64,000 bases of DNA from Actinostola sp. cb2023. Taxonomy: Eukaryota; Cnidaria; Anthozoa; Actiniaria; Actinostolidae. Made by a program: the position numbers and the translations under genes. This document shows, in pieces, positions 1-12,435 of the stretch (position 1 is the first letter of the stretch; every line of letters begins with the position of its first letter). The stretch is taken from contig JAUJYZ010000637.1 in NCBI GenBank assembly GCA_033675265.1, positions 62,001 to 126,000 of the forward strand. Direction: 5' to 3'. The notes beneath the pieces were generated by a model. It searched no databases and was not told the DNA's origin. It was given only the letters and a program-made list of their open reading frames with translations.

Positions 1-366
1 CCCCCCCCCCCCGGTAATACTGGGTCTTGGCTGTTATCTCTCTGCTGACTTGTCGGGGTTTGTTCTCGTAACACGTCATCCCGTTTCTTGATCTTTTATT
101 CCAGGAGAGTATATCCTGGCCTGGGGAACGTGCAAGCAGAAATAACGGAAAATGATCATGTGCCAAACCCCGTCAATGTCGGCAGATAGATGACACAGGT
201 CAGGGCCGGATCCAGAAATTTGTGAGGGGGTGTCCAAATAAATATAAAAATCGGAAACTGTTTTTATCAGTTTACACGATTCCTGGTTTCTCGAGGTAGC
301 TATTGTCTTCGAGGCTAATTCGAGTTTACTAATTTTGAAGCGTCCCACCACGCCACCAATTGGCGC

Positions 367-836
367 TTAGAAGAGCATGTCCACCAGCGTAAGACGTCTT
401 GGATGCTTCCTGGCAAAGTTCGTTATTATGGTTTTAATGTCAATGGGCATGTCATAATGGACATGCGTTAACGCTAGATCGTTACGTCGGTCCTATCCCA
501 TAATGCTTCTCATGTAGGTCTTTTTAAAAGTAGGTGAGCTCACTGTTGGCTCTCTCGGTCTCACAAGATGACACTCCGATAGTATCTCTGTTGTAGCTCC
601 TGTCAGCTGCCATTTCTCCAAGAGATCGTTCAATCGCAGGGGATAGCTCGCATATAAATACTTCGAAACTGTCGTGCCTCTACAGACCTGGTATGACGCG
701 TGTCAAGAAGGCGTTTCCTTTCTGCATCTGACAGGACCTCCTTTATCCACTCCTGCAGGTCTTGTTTCTTTTTGGTGAATTGTTGAAGCTGATAGCACAA
801 CTTTCTCGGATGTGTCCACCATGTTTCTAACGGCAA
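367..836 (-). pseudogene. hAT-type transposase C-terminal relic
   Basis: Read on the minus strand, the stretch just above the stop at 367-369 resembles the C-terminal dimerisation region of hAT-type transposases. A Cys-Glu-x-Glu-Arg-Ala-Asn-Ser block is followed by YMRSIMG, then DRRNDLALTHVHYDMPIDI and NFARKHPRRLTL. This order is what I know from many animal hAT and THAP-associated proteins. In-frame stops interrupt it (one directly after SIMG), so it is a fossil. An open stretch at 630-836 on the same strand may be an upstream piece of the same protein but is not recognisable alone. Downstream (76-366) is probably its 3' tail. Family assignment is from memory of the motif, not a search. Confidence 0.65.
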
Positions 837-840
837 CCGT

Positions 841-2652
841 TGCTTGGAACACTAACTAATCTGATATTTAAATCCATTCAGTTGAGCAACTCAATTAGTG
901 TTCACGCTTTACGATGAACGTACCTGTTAAAAGTTTCCAGAATGGAACGCTGTTTTGGAGCACGAGCTCTTTTTTATGATATATTTGAATTATTTAATTC
1001 TCGTCAAAAGAACTGAAGACTGAACGATACAGCAGCGTGTCAAAAGCTCGGCATATCAGACAGTTAATTATTGTAACGCAGAATTGGCTTGTTTGTCTAG
1101 CCTAATTTTCATCTCGTTTTTTTTTTTTTTTACGTATTGGATCTAAAGATAATCACCGAAGGGCGAAGGCTCTAACAACATGATTTATCAACACGAGACA
1201 TTGCTTCTGAATTCACAAACATTGTTGGAGGAAGGTTATGTCATCTTGTTTTCAAAACTGGATAACCACAATAATTCATAGAGATATGGATATATCAATC
1301 CAATACTAGTACTTCAAAGGGTTTAGAGACCCTTAGAACTTAGAATAAAGTGAGTTGATACACGCAGTGAAAAACTGAAAATAAAAGCAATGCGAGCAGA
1401 GGTAAACCCATATTTACACTTAATTCTAAACATTGTTAATCACTTTGCGATGCCTAGTTTATGTATACGGTATTTGTATAATTTGTATGGATATATTTAT
1501 GGTACCAATTAATCTATGTCATTGTCATTCATGATTCGCTGAGTTTGTGAAATCGCAGTACTGAAATTGCAAGGAAAGCATGTTCTATCGAGTCACGCAA
1601 CGAGCGACCAAACGCTGTTTTAATCGCACTAAGATATCTATATTTAGTTCTGAAATAGGCTACATATCAGTTAGAAGCCCGACTTCACGCTAGTAGAGCA
1701 TCTAGTTATATTATTATTTTCCCGTCTCTTCGTTTTCTTTCTTCTTTTGAGGGGTGGAGGTGAAAACATTTGGAAGTGAAAAAAGAAAAACCTCAGCCGA
1801 AGGGGGTATCCGTGGGGCACCCCCTGAACATACCTCTGTCATGTTACTAATCCCTGAGAGGATACCAATGAACTGAAACGCTTTGTGTGTGTGTTTCCTA
1901 ATGCCAATCTGGCGTAAACTCGCCAGCCAGGATGAGTATCATAAAGTATTCATAACACTCTAATGAGATGCAAAGATGAAATACGGTATAATAATGCCTC
2001 GTTAACACCCACGTGCACGTGTGCACGTGCACAGTGGCAATATATACGGCATCAAAGGCAGGACACTCCCTTCTTGCTCAGTTCCAGCGGAACAGTGGTC
2101 AGATGAACGGCCCACCCACCCGCCCAATAGATTCGCGTGGGTCGTATTCTCCTGACCACCTAAGCCAAGCTGTTCCAGCTTGGCTTAGACCGCTGATCAA
2201 TATTTTATCCCATACCTTAATTCAGCTGAGCATGAATGAGAGTGTTATATAATAGAATACTATATCTACCGCGGTATGTTCTATCATTGAATAGAACAAA
2301 CCCCACGACAAACTGGATTTAAAATTAAAAACGTTTGATGGATTGCGGGATGAAGTGTTTTCGTGTGTAATTAATCAGACAGATGACAGTGCGAGATAGA
2401 TAGATATATAGATAGTTTATTAGTTATACTCTTGCAGCTGGATAGCTGACATCGCACAGAATTCTACTGTCTTTTGGGACATGTACTTACAGTCGAACGA
2501 TTTCTAAAGGCGTCATTAATATGCATGAAATGACGCGAAAGAAACTCTGTCTACCCAGTGAAATACTATCAATGGATCAACGGCTCTTCTAGAAATCAAC
2601 ATTTATTCGAACGTCATGCCTTTATAATATGCTTTTTGCTGCTTTTTGAGAG
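841..2652. other. Gene-free repeat-rich stretch
   Basis: I see no exon here. It holds a T-run near 1119-1131, a palindromic cluster of CACGTG and GTGCAC words at about 2010-2032, and a small perfect hairpin at 2160-2188 (13-bp arms CTAAGCCAAGCTG, 3-nt loop). The bases before 841 belong to the hAT relic, and the window opens with a run of 12 C, which may be a repeat or an assembly edge. Confidence 0.6.
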
Positions 2653-3272
2653 GTTTTGCGTATTAGTTATCTGATAGAGCGAGAATGAGTTGAATTCACG
2701 TCGGCCGCTAAGAGGCATTCAAATGACAACTGACAACAAACGACTTGAAGACAGAAGCCGAATTGATTACTTAATTCGTAGTTTTTCATCGCATACACTA
2801 TAAACTCGTAACAACTGAACTTACACTTTATATAAGCTTTCAAATGATAGGTATTGCGTATTAGTTATCTGCTAAAGCGAGAATGAGTTGAACTCACGTC
2901 GGCCGCTAAGCCGTGAGTCATTCAACAGTGACAACAAACGACTTGAAGACAGAAGACGATTTTATTACTTCATAGTTTGTCATCGCATATACTATAAACT
3001 CGTCAAAAACTTACTTAACAACTGAACTTACACTTTATTATAAGCTTTCAATTGATAGGTATTGCATATTAGTTATCTATTAAAGCGAGAATGAGTTGAA
3101 CTCACGTCGGCCGCTAAGCCGTGAGTCATTCAACAGTGACAACAAACGACTTGAAGACAGAAGCTGATTTGACTATTTCATAGTTTTTCATCGTATACAC
3201 TATAAACTCGTCAAAAACTTACTTAACAACTGAACTTACACTTTATATAAGCTTTCAAATTATAGGTTTTGC
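2653..3272. repeat. ~205-bp tandem repeat, three units
   Basis: Three consecutive units begin near 2653, 2851 and 3059. Each opens with a GTATTAGTTATCT-like motif, then GCGAGAATGAGTTGA and ACGTCGGCCGCTAAG, and ends with ACACTTTAT-ATAAGCTTTCAA. A fourth, partial unit resumes at 4813 after the inserted element at 3273-4812. The array carries no gene. Unit lengths are about 198, 208 and 214 bp. Confidence 0.85.
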
Positions 3273-4812
3273 CAGGGGAAAATTAATAGGGGAGTCCATC
3301 TCTTAATATACGTGGTTCCCATCAGATTGTTAGCTTGGCTATTTTTAGCAACAAGCTGTGATTGGTTGGTTCCATGCGCGCGTTCCGATTGGTCGGTTTA
3401 CTGAAGACCGGGTAATTTTTTCATCGCGATTTTCGATTGTACGATATTGACAATGGTGTAAAATCAAGAGAATAAAGATGAAAATAGGCTGTGAGGCTAA
3501 TTCCTGTCATTTAGAGGACGAAACCCATTACAAATTGAAACCCTACCCGGTACTTCTGATTACGCTAGGTAAAACTTGCTAACAACGCCGTGAAATCACG
3601 AATAACCGCGAAAAAAATATAGAAAAATCAAAAGCCGAGAAAGAAAACGAGCTGGGGTTTTTACAAGAGAAAAAAACGATCCACTCAAAGAAATTATCAA
3701 GCGACTTTAATATCAAGCTCATCAGATCCAACTACTCACAAGATCATGTATGTGCTTTGTCCTGGCACAATTATGTATAAATAAAACACAAGTCTATGGC
3801 AAACAAAACTGACTTCAAGTCCCAACACGACTCGTCGGTATTTATTGCAAATGTTTTGAGAAACGACTACAATCAAGCGACAAATTTTCAATGAATCAAA
3901 ATCAGTCAAACAACTGAGAGACAGTTCAAAGATGGAATGTAAACATCATTTTAAAAGTCTAAGAAAAATAATCCTCACACACATTGCAGTCGTTGGCGAA
4001 AAAAAAAGAACCATAATCTATGCACGCTTTACCTTCACAAATCTTGTTTGAATCCCTCGTATTTGTTGACTCAGTTTCACTCTCAGGTTGTTGTTTTCTG
4101 TTGTTGTTTTATTTCTTTAACTCCAAAACACTCGAGATAGTAAGAAATACGAGCCACCAAATAGATCCAAAGAGATTCAATGTGTTTGAAGGAATGTTTT
4201 AGACGATATTTCGTCTTTGAACGTGTTTTTGAAGGTTTTTGAAGCAGCTGTTCTGTGTTCATCGTGAATCAAGCTTCAAGTTCAAAAACAAGCACATTTC
4301 TTTGTAAAGCGAGGCCGACGTATCCTCTCTTTTCGTCGAATTCAGAACTTTCAATCAACATCAATCGATTCCATCTTTTCTTGTGAATACTCCCTAATTG
4401 TTCAAAGCAATAAACGAAGAAATAGAAGTACAAATGTCGACACTCAGCAGGCTTGTAGTTGTAGTTTTTGGTTTCATGTTGAGTTGAGTCAGTCCGATTC
4501 ACCGGCGCGAAGGTTTTTTTTGACTCTTTTCAAACTTTACAGCTCCATTTCAAAAATTCAAAAAACACATTTTAAAAGCAAAAAATAGCCATATAATAAA
4601 CGATTTAATTTATTAATAACTACATGTATATGTAGCTGTGGTATAAAATGTTCAGCATCGACGAATTGAAGGAGATGTCCGCCATGTCTTTACTGCAAGT
4701 GACGTCATTTACCTCCAACCAATCATAGCTTGTTGCTAAAAATAGCCATGCTAACAATCTGATGGATCTAAGGGCATTAGGGAAGATGGACTCCCCTATT
4801 AATTTTCCCCTG
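3273..4812. mobile_element. Non-autonomous TIR transposon, hAT-like (1.54 kb)
   Basis: The element starts CAGGGGAAAATTAATAGGGG and ends with its reverse complement. Similarity between the two ends continues inward for about 100 bp, including the shared word CTATTTTTAGCAACAAGCT. The flanks are GTTTTGC on both sides (3266-3272 and 4813-4819), a 7-bp target duplication, or 8 bp depending on where the terminal C is assigned. CAGGG termini and a 7-8 bp duplication fit hAT elements. No transposase reading frame is present, so it is non-autonomous. It split a tandem repeat array, which shows it inserted after the array formed. Confidence 0.8.
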
Positions 4813-4910
4813 GTTTTGCGTATTAGTTATCTGATAAAGCGAAGCTAAGCGAGAATGAGTTGATCTCCTGTCGGTCGCTATGACAACAAGAGACTCGTGA
4901 AGACCAATAT
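4813..4910. repeat. Partial fourth unit of the ~205-bp tandem repeat
   Basis: The motif TTTTGCGTATTAGTTATCTG and the GCGAGAATGAGTTGA block recur directly after the inserted element. It carries a small extra AAGCTAAGCG segment and diverges after about 95 bp. From 4910 to 5414 I see nothing beyond AT-rich sequence. Confidence 0.75.
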
Positions 4911-5414
4911 TATTATAACTCGAAAAGGAAGATGATCCTTATTTGTTTATCTTTATTTTCCACCCTTAATAACTTTGAATAGTTATCGTGATGAACAGAA
5001 AATGTTTCGAGGGTGCCTGTACAGTTTCTATAGTAAAATGACCAAAAATATCTTTATTTTGTCATAAAAAAGGATACTATAACAAAATAAGTGTTGTAAT
5101 TTTTATTCATATCAGCAGTTGGTTTATCATCTTGACTTTCATTTCCACCCACTTCAGCCATTTTCGCCAAATTCCTTTGTAAATTGTAGTATTAGTGAGT
5201 CACACTCTAATGAACATCATTTGAATCTCGCGCCAAACAAAGTCCCGTATGTGGCCCTCGATTATGTGCGATGATTGTGTAAAACTTTGCATTGAAATTA
5301 CAAATCGGTAAACAAATTGCTATTATATTGGTACTATTATTATAGATGGAACTGTTCTTAATATATATTTGGAAGAAATTCTAATCAATATTGCTATTGA
5401 TATATCATGATATA

Positions 5415-5662
5415 CAGTCATTTGCAAAAATTATGGCCGCTACGATATATCAATATATCAATATATCGGGTGCATTATGGGTAATTAAATAATGCTATTT
5501 TGAGATTTCTAACTTATTAAATGAAGCAAAATTTACAAACAACAAACGTAAGACTAAAATAAACATTATACTAAATATTTCTACCAACTTTGCTGGCGTT
5601 AACCCGATTTTTTAAAAGGGAATTTTCGATTATTTAGCGGCCATAATTTTTGCAATGGGCTG
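5415..5662. mobile_element. Tc1/mariner-like MITE
   Basis: The left end CAGTCATTTGCAAAAATTAT and the right end (reverse complement, with CAGCCCATTGCAAAAATTAT) form terminal inverted repeats of about 28 bp, both running into GGCCGC. TA flanks each end. The interior of about 190 bp is AT-rich and non-coding. CAGT ends with TA duplication are typical of Tc1/mariner derivatives. Confidence 0.75.
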
Positions 5663-5978
5663 TACATGTATTGTTAATATATTGTTAATATATCCATCGA
5701 CTACTTCGAAGTTCTGGTTTTTTATCGCTTAAAAATGATCCAAACAATTTTATGTTTTGGTTGGTCTTCCGAGCAGTGTTTTGTGCTCTCATTTTCTTCA
5801 AGAAAACCATAAATATCTTTTGAAATAGGTACAAATATCGAACATGAAGTCGATTCACTTCGTCCTCAGCTCGATGGAAAAAGGTGGGAATCCAAACGCA
5901 CTCGCGTCATGGTCATATATCAATGATGCTGATTGGCCAGAGCAATATCTAACGAACGGAGGAATTTGATTGGACAAT

Positions 5979-6037
5979 ACGGCACGGGTCAACCGCTGAC
6001 CACTAGTCTCCCGTGGTCAGCGGTTGACCCGTGCCGT
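5979..6037. repeat. Perfect 25-bp hairpin
   Basis: The arms ACGGCACGGGTCAACCGCTG plus ACCAC and their exact reverse complement are separated by 9 nt. Perfect identity suggests a recent origin. It lies in gene-free DNA and may be a residual transposon end or an assembly-induced fold-back. Confidence 0.8.
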
Positions 6038-6549
6038 CTGATAATCAGGCTAGTAAGTGATCGAAGTGATATCGTATCAATTCACGGCAGTGAAATGATA
6101 TCGTATCACTTCACGGATATGGTTTTTATTCACGGCTTTATCACACTGATATCAATGCTTAATGTGTGATAAACTATCATAATTCATATCGAATATAGCT
6201 AATTGCATAATCATTGTCGGGTTGAAAATCATGAAAGCTATGACCAAAAGGAGTTCTGGGAAATTAAAACTCTCAAATAACACCGTCAAATGATCGACCT
6301 TTTTATGCAGACTTGTACACTGTTATTTTCAAGGAGTTGTAACTACTCGCCTATAAGGGTTATAATGACTCCACCATGTGGAGTTACTAGTGTGGAGTTA
6401 AAGTAACCCCTATATGGGAGTTATTTTAACTATATGGGTAGAGTAAATATGACCCGCGTGGGAGTTATTTTAACTCCCAATAGAATATGAGCTAATATCT
6501 TGATATTTTACTCCCCTTTAGGAGTTAAATTTACTCCTGTGATACCACA

Positions 6550-6890
6550 CACAGAGTTATATTAACTCTTTGTTTGGAGTATATTTTGATGGAGTCGAAT
6601 CAACACCTTCAATTGGAGTAAAATCTACTATCAGGGGAGTAATATTCGGAAGGAGTTGTTTTAACTCTCCATTAAATTTACTCCTGTCAGAGTTAGATTA
6701 ACTCTTTGTTTGGAGTATATTTTGATGGAGTTGAATCAACACCTTCAATTGGAGTAAAATCTACTATCAGGGGAGTAATATTCGGAAGGAGTTGTTTTAA
6801 CTCTCCATTTAAATTTACTCCTGTCAGAGTTAGATTAACTCTTTGCCATTGGAGTATATTTTGATGGAGTCGAATCAACACCTTCAATAC
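6550..6890. repeat. ~137-bp tandem repeat of GGAGT-rich units
   Basis: Units start near 6550, 6686 and 6825 with AGTTATATTAACTCTTTG-like words, each followed by GGAGTATATTTTGATGGAGT and CAACACCTTCAAT. The short open frames here are by-products of the repeat. Confidence 0.8.
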
Positions 6891-8171
6891 CCATTCTTAT
6901 TGGTTACTATGACCAATAGTGAAGTGGTTATATTTCAACCAAGAATCAATGTCAGTTACATTTAAAAGTACCAATGCAATATGAATGGTGCATACACTAA
7001 TATAATTTATTTGGAGTCCTTTATTTGGAATTTCCGTGAGATTATCAACCCTGAATATAACATTCCATAAGTGTCCAGTTGAATCAGTTAGAGTTTACGA
7101 TCCTATTGAGATTGTCCTCAGCTTTACTTAAGCATATCTTTCTAGAATGGTAAAATATCCAGAATTGAACTTGCGAACAATAATATTATCATTTTAAAAC
7201 TCGTGTTACTCGGCCAAATGAATCGTATTGATCTTAAAAGGATTAAAGGATTAAAGGATTAACCTTATTTGGAAAGCTGTCGTTAGAGCTTCACTGTGAT
7301 TGGTTAGCAATGTCTAATTTGAATTTTAGGCGGGCAAACATTCATACCGCCGTTCTGTTTCACGTTGAACGTTGCAAGACAGAATAAGAGACTTTGTTTA
7401 GTAAAATAATCGACCATTTCTACTATGAAATGTCCTGGAATTGTTGTGGGACAGTTCATGTATGTGTTAGGATCATTACGGCCAAAACCTGAAGCGAGGA
7501 ACAAGGAATTACACATCGTTTGCGAGGTAAGATCAGTTGACTACTCGTGTAGACCTTCGAGAAGAGTTGAAGTCGTTGGGGCCGCGAGAAAACGAATCAT
7601 ATGCATTCTCATGTGGCCCCAACGATTCGAACGAACTTCGACTGTTGTCCACGGTGTTTAGCGAAGAATTAGGAGCTGTTTTGCAGTCTACTATTCCTCG
7701 TGATCACTCGTGAAATCTGATAAGTTAACTAAGCTAAGCTTATATAAACGAAACCTTGATTCATTCTTTACCTTATACCTAAAACAACCTCTGTAACAAA
7801 ACTTGATGGATGCTAATACATGTACATTATACATTATATTCCTGCGAAGCCAGTGTAAAAACATGGAAGTTATTCTTACAATATGAATCAGTGATTTGGC
7901 CATTAATTTGTTTTCACTCGCAATATATGACATTCTTGTCGATCAGGAGCCGTCGTTATATCAAGGCAAGTGACCCTTGCCTTCTGGTATATGCCTGGCT
8001 GAGGTTGTCTTATGGACAGCCTTGCTTGGTGCTCACATCTGATTAATTGGAATTGTTTATATGTAGGTTGATTGCTTTGAACTAAAGTTGAATTTGGATT
8101 AGTAACATGTTGTTCCACTGGCTCTGCAGAAAGCTATTTTTGTAATTCTTCATGCAGCTGTTATTACATTA

Positions 8172-9257
8172 CAAAACTTTTTGTATCTTCAACCTGAGTT
8201 TTATTTCAAAACTGCCAAGCTTTCGGGCTAAGCGCCCATATTCAGGGCTAAATGCATAAAATATAATTACAACGGCTATAAGTATACGAACACAAACAAA
8301 CAAACGCCACCAAACAAGCAAGCCCGTGCGCAACAAACTGAACAGCCTCGCACAAAGCAAACAAAATCGAACAATGCCAGATAGAAAGAATGAAAAAGGT
8401 GCGCGAGGATAGAAAATGAAGTATTAACGTAAGAATTGAAAATAATAAATAGAAAGGTAGCCAAAAAAACGAAACCAGAGCGCGATGAACTATAAAAACA
8501 GAATATAATTGAGTAACCGAATGATTGAATAAAAGAATGAACGAATGGATGAAAGAATGAACGAAATAATGAATGTACTAATGGATGAAAGAATAAATGA
8601 AATAATGAATGAACGAAAGAATGAGTAAATGAATGGAAGGATGAATAATAATAATAAAATAATAATAAATAAATAAATAGATTGCGCAATTATTGCTTGT
8701 TAGTGGCATGTAGGTTCATTTACTCATTCTTTCGTTCATTCATTATTTCATTCATTTTTTCATTTATTCTTTCATCCATTCGTTCATTCATTATTTCGTT
8801 CATTCATTCATTCGTTCATCCATTCGTTCATTCTATCATTCATTTATTTGTTCATCCATTCGTTCATTCACTCGTTCATTCATTCGTTCATTCTTTTATT
8901 CAATCATTCGTTTACTCAATTTTATTCTGTTTTTATAGTTCATCGCGCTCTGGTTTCGTTTTTTTTGGCTACCTTTCTATTTATTATTTTCAATTCTTAC
9001 GTTAATACTTCATTTTCTATTCCTCGCGCACCTTTTTCATCTTTATATCTGGCGTTGTTCGATTTTGTTTGCTTTGTGCGAGACTGTTCAGTTTGTTGCG
9101 CACGAGCTTGCTTGTTTGGTGGCGTTTGTTTGTTTGTGTTCGTATACTTATAGCCGTTGTAATTAGATGTTATGTATTTAGCCCTGAAGATGGGCGCTTA
9201 GCCCGAAAGCTTGGCAGTTTTGAAATAAAACTCCAGTTGAAGATACAAAAAGTTTTG
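8172..9257. repeat. 1.09-kb fold-back with tetranucleotide core
   Basis: The left arm from 8172 and the right arm ending at 9257 are inverted copies. Both contain GGGCGCTTAGCCCGAAAGCT, a TTTGTTTGTTTG block, and GAATGAACGAATG-type tetranucleotide runs next to the centre near 8690-8715. The reading frames in both arms (Phe-Ile-His-Ser repeats) come from the tetranucleotide array and are not genes. Confidence 0.85.
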
Positions 9258-9997
9258 TCATGAATTATCCAACCTACAAACCAACATTAGATTTTGTTAT
9301 TACATTGTTTCCAGTTGATGGCAGAGAGCAGTTATCCCAGTTCAAGTCACAGTGTCCGGTACCAATCGATCAATCAATCAATGGTCTTTAGTGTAGCCGC
9401 CTATACATTCTGTACATGTACATGTAGCTTGTATCAGTATAACTCATTTTTAAATGAATATTTCAGCAAAAAATATATATTTTGTTTTGTGACTTTTACC
9501 TTTGTAATTTTGTTAAAATGACCATTTGGGAAAATGGTTATAAATTCTACCCACTTTTCAAATAAATATTTCAGCAGAAAATCCATTCCATTTGAAAGTA
9601 TGTCAATTTGTTTTGTTTTCAATATAAAAAATCAAATAGCCTGTTTGGTTTGGGGTGTTAATTTGTGTTAAAATGACCACTTTGAGAAATGGTTGATTCT
9701 ACCAATGTGTTTCAACCAATAAACATTGGTTGAAATAACACAGTTTAACCATTTTAAATCGATTACCTCAGATCCATCCAAGGTACAGTTCTAAATTGGT
9801 TGAAATAACATAAGAGAGTGTGGTTAAAACTACCATTAATTGGTTGTTATAACCAAAAGGCAATGGTTCATGTTACCACCATATTGGTGGTCGAAATTAC
9901 CAATTAATAAATGGTTAAAAGAACCAATTCTAAAATGGTTACCTCAGATCCACTTATTAACCTTTTTGGGGTAGATTTAACCAATCCATTTTTACAG

Positions 9998-10276
9998 TTT
10001 AACTCCTGAAAATAGTAATTGTAACTCCAACACTAGAGTAAGTTTTACTCCTGAAAAGAGTAATTGTAACTCCAACACTAGAGTAAGTTTAACTCCTGAA
10101 AAGAGTAATTGTAACTCCAACACTAGAGTAAGTTTAACTCCTGAAAAGAGTAATTGTAACTCCAACACTAGAGTAAGTTTTACTCCTGAAAAGAGTAATT
10201 GTAACTCCAACACTAGAGTAAGTTTTACTCCTGAAAAGAGTAATTGTAACTCCAACACTAGAGTAAGTTTTACTCC
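9998..10276. repeat. 45-bp tandem repeat, about six units
   Basis: Nearly identical 45-bp units carry AACTCCAACACTAGAGTAAG and TTTTACTCCTGAAAAGAGTA. There are no variable spacers, so this is not a CRISPR array. It forms the right subterminal region of the inner element 6318-10456. Confidence 0.9.
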
Positions 10277-10858
10277 TACCAGGGTTGTTACGACTTCTTA
10301 AAAAGAGTAAATATAACTCTAACACTAGAGTAAATTTTACTCCTATAAAGAGTAAAATATGACAGAGTTAAATCAACTCCAGAAAAGAGAGTCATTCTGT
10401 ACCTTTTTTTTTAACTCCCTTTTTGGAGTTGAACTAACTCCTTGAAAATAACAGTGTAGGGTCTTAGTTAAATAGCTGATATACCTTCAAAACTACGAGA
10501 ACATTGAATATATCTGTATGTAATGCGGGTCATCAACTGATTTCCCATCCATCCTTGCGGTCTCAGCTTCTATGATTTATGATTTTCAACCGACAACGAT
10601 AATGCAATTAGCTATATATGAATTTTATTGTCCAGTGGTAAAACAATATTGTTAAAACGAGAAAATAAAATTAACATCTTCAAGCCGCCTGGCAATTTTG
10701 CTTTTATTATACAGACCAAAAAAAAATTAATTGAACTAGTTTTTATTGTATAGACAGTAGTGTTTTGTATAGGAAATACCACAGTTCGTACGCACTCGTG
10801 GTATTAAGCCACTTTCATCAAATACGCGTGGTATTTTTCATTAATTCTTCTCGAACTA

Positions 10859-11100
10859 AGTGGTATTTCCTATTAATAACACACCTACAAAAAATATGAG
10901 TTTCTTTATAGTAGCTAATCGCACGTAACGCAATCACAACCACAAATAATAAAATAGCAATTTTCTTAATACCGTGCAATTAATTAATTGCACGGTGCAA
11001 TTAATTAATTGCACGGTATTAAGAAAAAATCCACAGTCAATCGGCCAATCAGAAACGAGTATTTTTTGTAGGTGTGTTATTAACTGGGAAATACGCCACT
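10859..11100. repeat. Inverted repeat with perfect central palindrome
   Basis: The outer arms (TATTAATAACACACCTACAA on the left, inverted at 11,056-11,099) enclose a palindrome at 10,963-11,025. That palindrome is made of TTCTTAATACCGTGCAATTA, two TTAATTAATTGCAC words and the mirror image. It looks like a small MITE; no coding frame is present. Confidence 0.75.
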
Positions 11101-11124
11101 CGTAGTTTTCGTACGAACTACGTA

Positions 11125-11700
11125 CAGTCACTGGACATAAGTATTCGTCAGTTTCGAAAATCGCGCGAGAAATTTGCAGACCGCGACCGCGTTCGCCCAG
11201 ACAGCGCGGGAAAACATGCGATATTTCAACGCGGCCGCCCCGTTGAGGCGGGAAAATTGATGAATGTAAACAAAAAGTATCAGCTCACCAAAATCGCGAA
11301 AAATCTTTGCAATATGGACTATATTAAGTGAAATACAAGCCGTTTTATTAGCACCACTCAATCCAGTTTTCTTTGACGATCGAATGTCTTACACATGTCT
11401 TAAAAAGTTTATTTTTTAATGTAATTATTTGTGAAAATGCTTTGATTTTTGGGTATGGGCCGTAAATCGGCTGAGCTGAGCGAAGAAAAGAAAAACATTA
11501 TCGTAGAGTTATCGAAATATGTGAAAAACAATTGTGTTATTGGGAGGATTAATTGAACAAAGAAATAAGCTGGAAACGTGGAATATTCGAGAAGATTGGT
11601 TCGTTTGGAAAACCAAAATGGACTTGAAACTAATGGAAAAATTAAACCAAAACAGTGAAAATGGTGAAAGCGTGCATGTCGGATCCACATAACTTCATTA
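11125..11700 (+). pseudogene. Tc1-type transposon 5' relic
   Basis: A Tc1-like end CAGTCACTGGACATAAGTAT follows a TA at 11,123-11,124. From the ATG at 11,455 the frame reads MGRKSAELSEEKKNIIVELS, which fits the N-terminal helix-turn-helix of Tc1/mariner transposases, and stops after about 34 codons. The following bases show frame-shifted remnants only. The catalytic DDE part is absent. The assignment rests on the N-terminal motif and the terminus. Confidence 0.6.
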
Positions 11701-12435
11701 GTTTCAAAGACTTGTTCTTTTAAAGACCAACATTGTTTAATGTCAGTGTAGATTGTGTCTCAATAAAGCTATCGGGACTGTTGAATCAACGTGATCCGGT
11801 CGTCTATATGTGCTGTGTGGAAAAGCTTGCATTTGAAGCTGATTGAAATGGAATATATAATGAGCTAGCTGGTAATTTTCTCTTCGTTTCAGAGGTAATT
11901 GGTTTTCGAATTGGTCGTCGTATTTTGTCCAATGTGCAGCTGGTACATGCTATTTATTAGAGTTATCAGCGGCAAGTTTACATTGTAAATATCATAAGTA
12001 TAAAAAGAGTGCAAATAAAGTTATTTTTCGTTCTTTTCTCTGGCGCGTGTATAATGCTATGGACGCGAGTTGACTAATTGATTGATAGTATGGCATTTAT
12101 GGGAAATAGTTCATAGATATATTAGCCAATGATCGCGCGCGTTATATAGCAAGATGACGTGAAATACTTCATAGATATCCAGCCAATCAGAACGCGCGTT
12201 ATATTGGCTATATTATATGGAATCGCTTTACGTCAAACCATGCTTAAAAGTTATGAAAGGTCGTTCGTTAAACTTAGTGACCGGAATTCTCGAAAACCTA
12301 TGGCTTATGGGTAAGCTGTGTTTCCTTGTTCTCTCCCCCTCCCCTTTTTCCCCGCCTCCTCCCAAGTCCCATAATTCCCGTTCTAATTACCCGTTTAATT
12401 CCGCGCAACTCATTTTTTCCCCAATTAATTCGCAG
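11701..12435. other. Non-coding stretch upstream of first COLGALT exon
   Basis: I see no exon. It is AT-rich with CT-rich tracts near 12,330-12,375, and is probably intron. The earlier COLGALT exons, encoding the N-terminal glycosyltransferase domain, were not found anywhere in 1-12,435. Confidence 0.5.

Larger units (their letters stand above)
6318..10456. mobile_element. Inner TIR element with subterminal repeat arrays
   Basis: The termini CACTGTTATTTTCAAGGAGT and their reverse complement are flanked by TA on both sides. Inward from each end lies an array of GGAGT/ACTCC words: left 6340-6890 with a unit of about 137 bp repeated three times, right 9998-10450 mainly of 45-bp units. Deeper still are words of the form AACCATTT/TTGGTTGAAAT (6893-6960 and about 9510-9980). 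The core holds a fold-back (8172-9257). The structure is mirror-symmetric. No protein-coding capacity is recognisable. Confidence 0.6.
6195..10617. mobile_element. Outer layer of nested inverted-repeat element
   Basis: ATAGCTAATTGCATAATCAT followed by TGTCGGGTTGAAAATCAT at 6195-6232 is the inverted counterpart of 10579-10617. The same end occurs alone at about 47,764-47,811, which shows that it is a dispersed family. A second TIR pair (6318 and 10,456) lies inside it. No transposase was recognised. Confidence 0.6.

Noticed and set aside
8276..9153. Open frames rich in Phe-Ile-His-Ser on both strands
   Set aside because: Products of TTCA/GAAT tetranucleotide runs inside a fold-back; the same frame appears in each arm.
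9998..10276. Regular 45-bp array resembling a CRISPR locus
   Set aside because: Units are identical end to end with no variable spacers, the genome is eukaryotic, and there are no cas genes.
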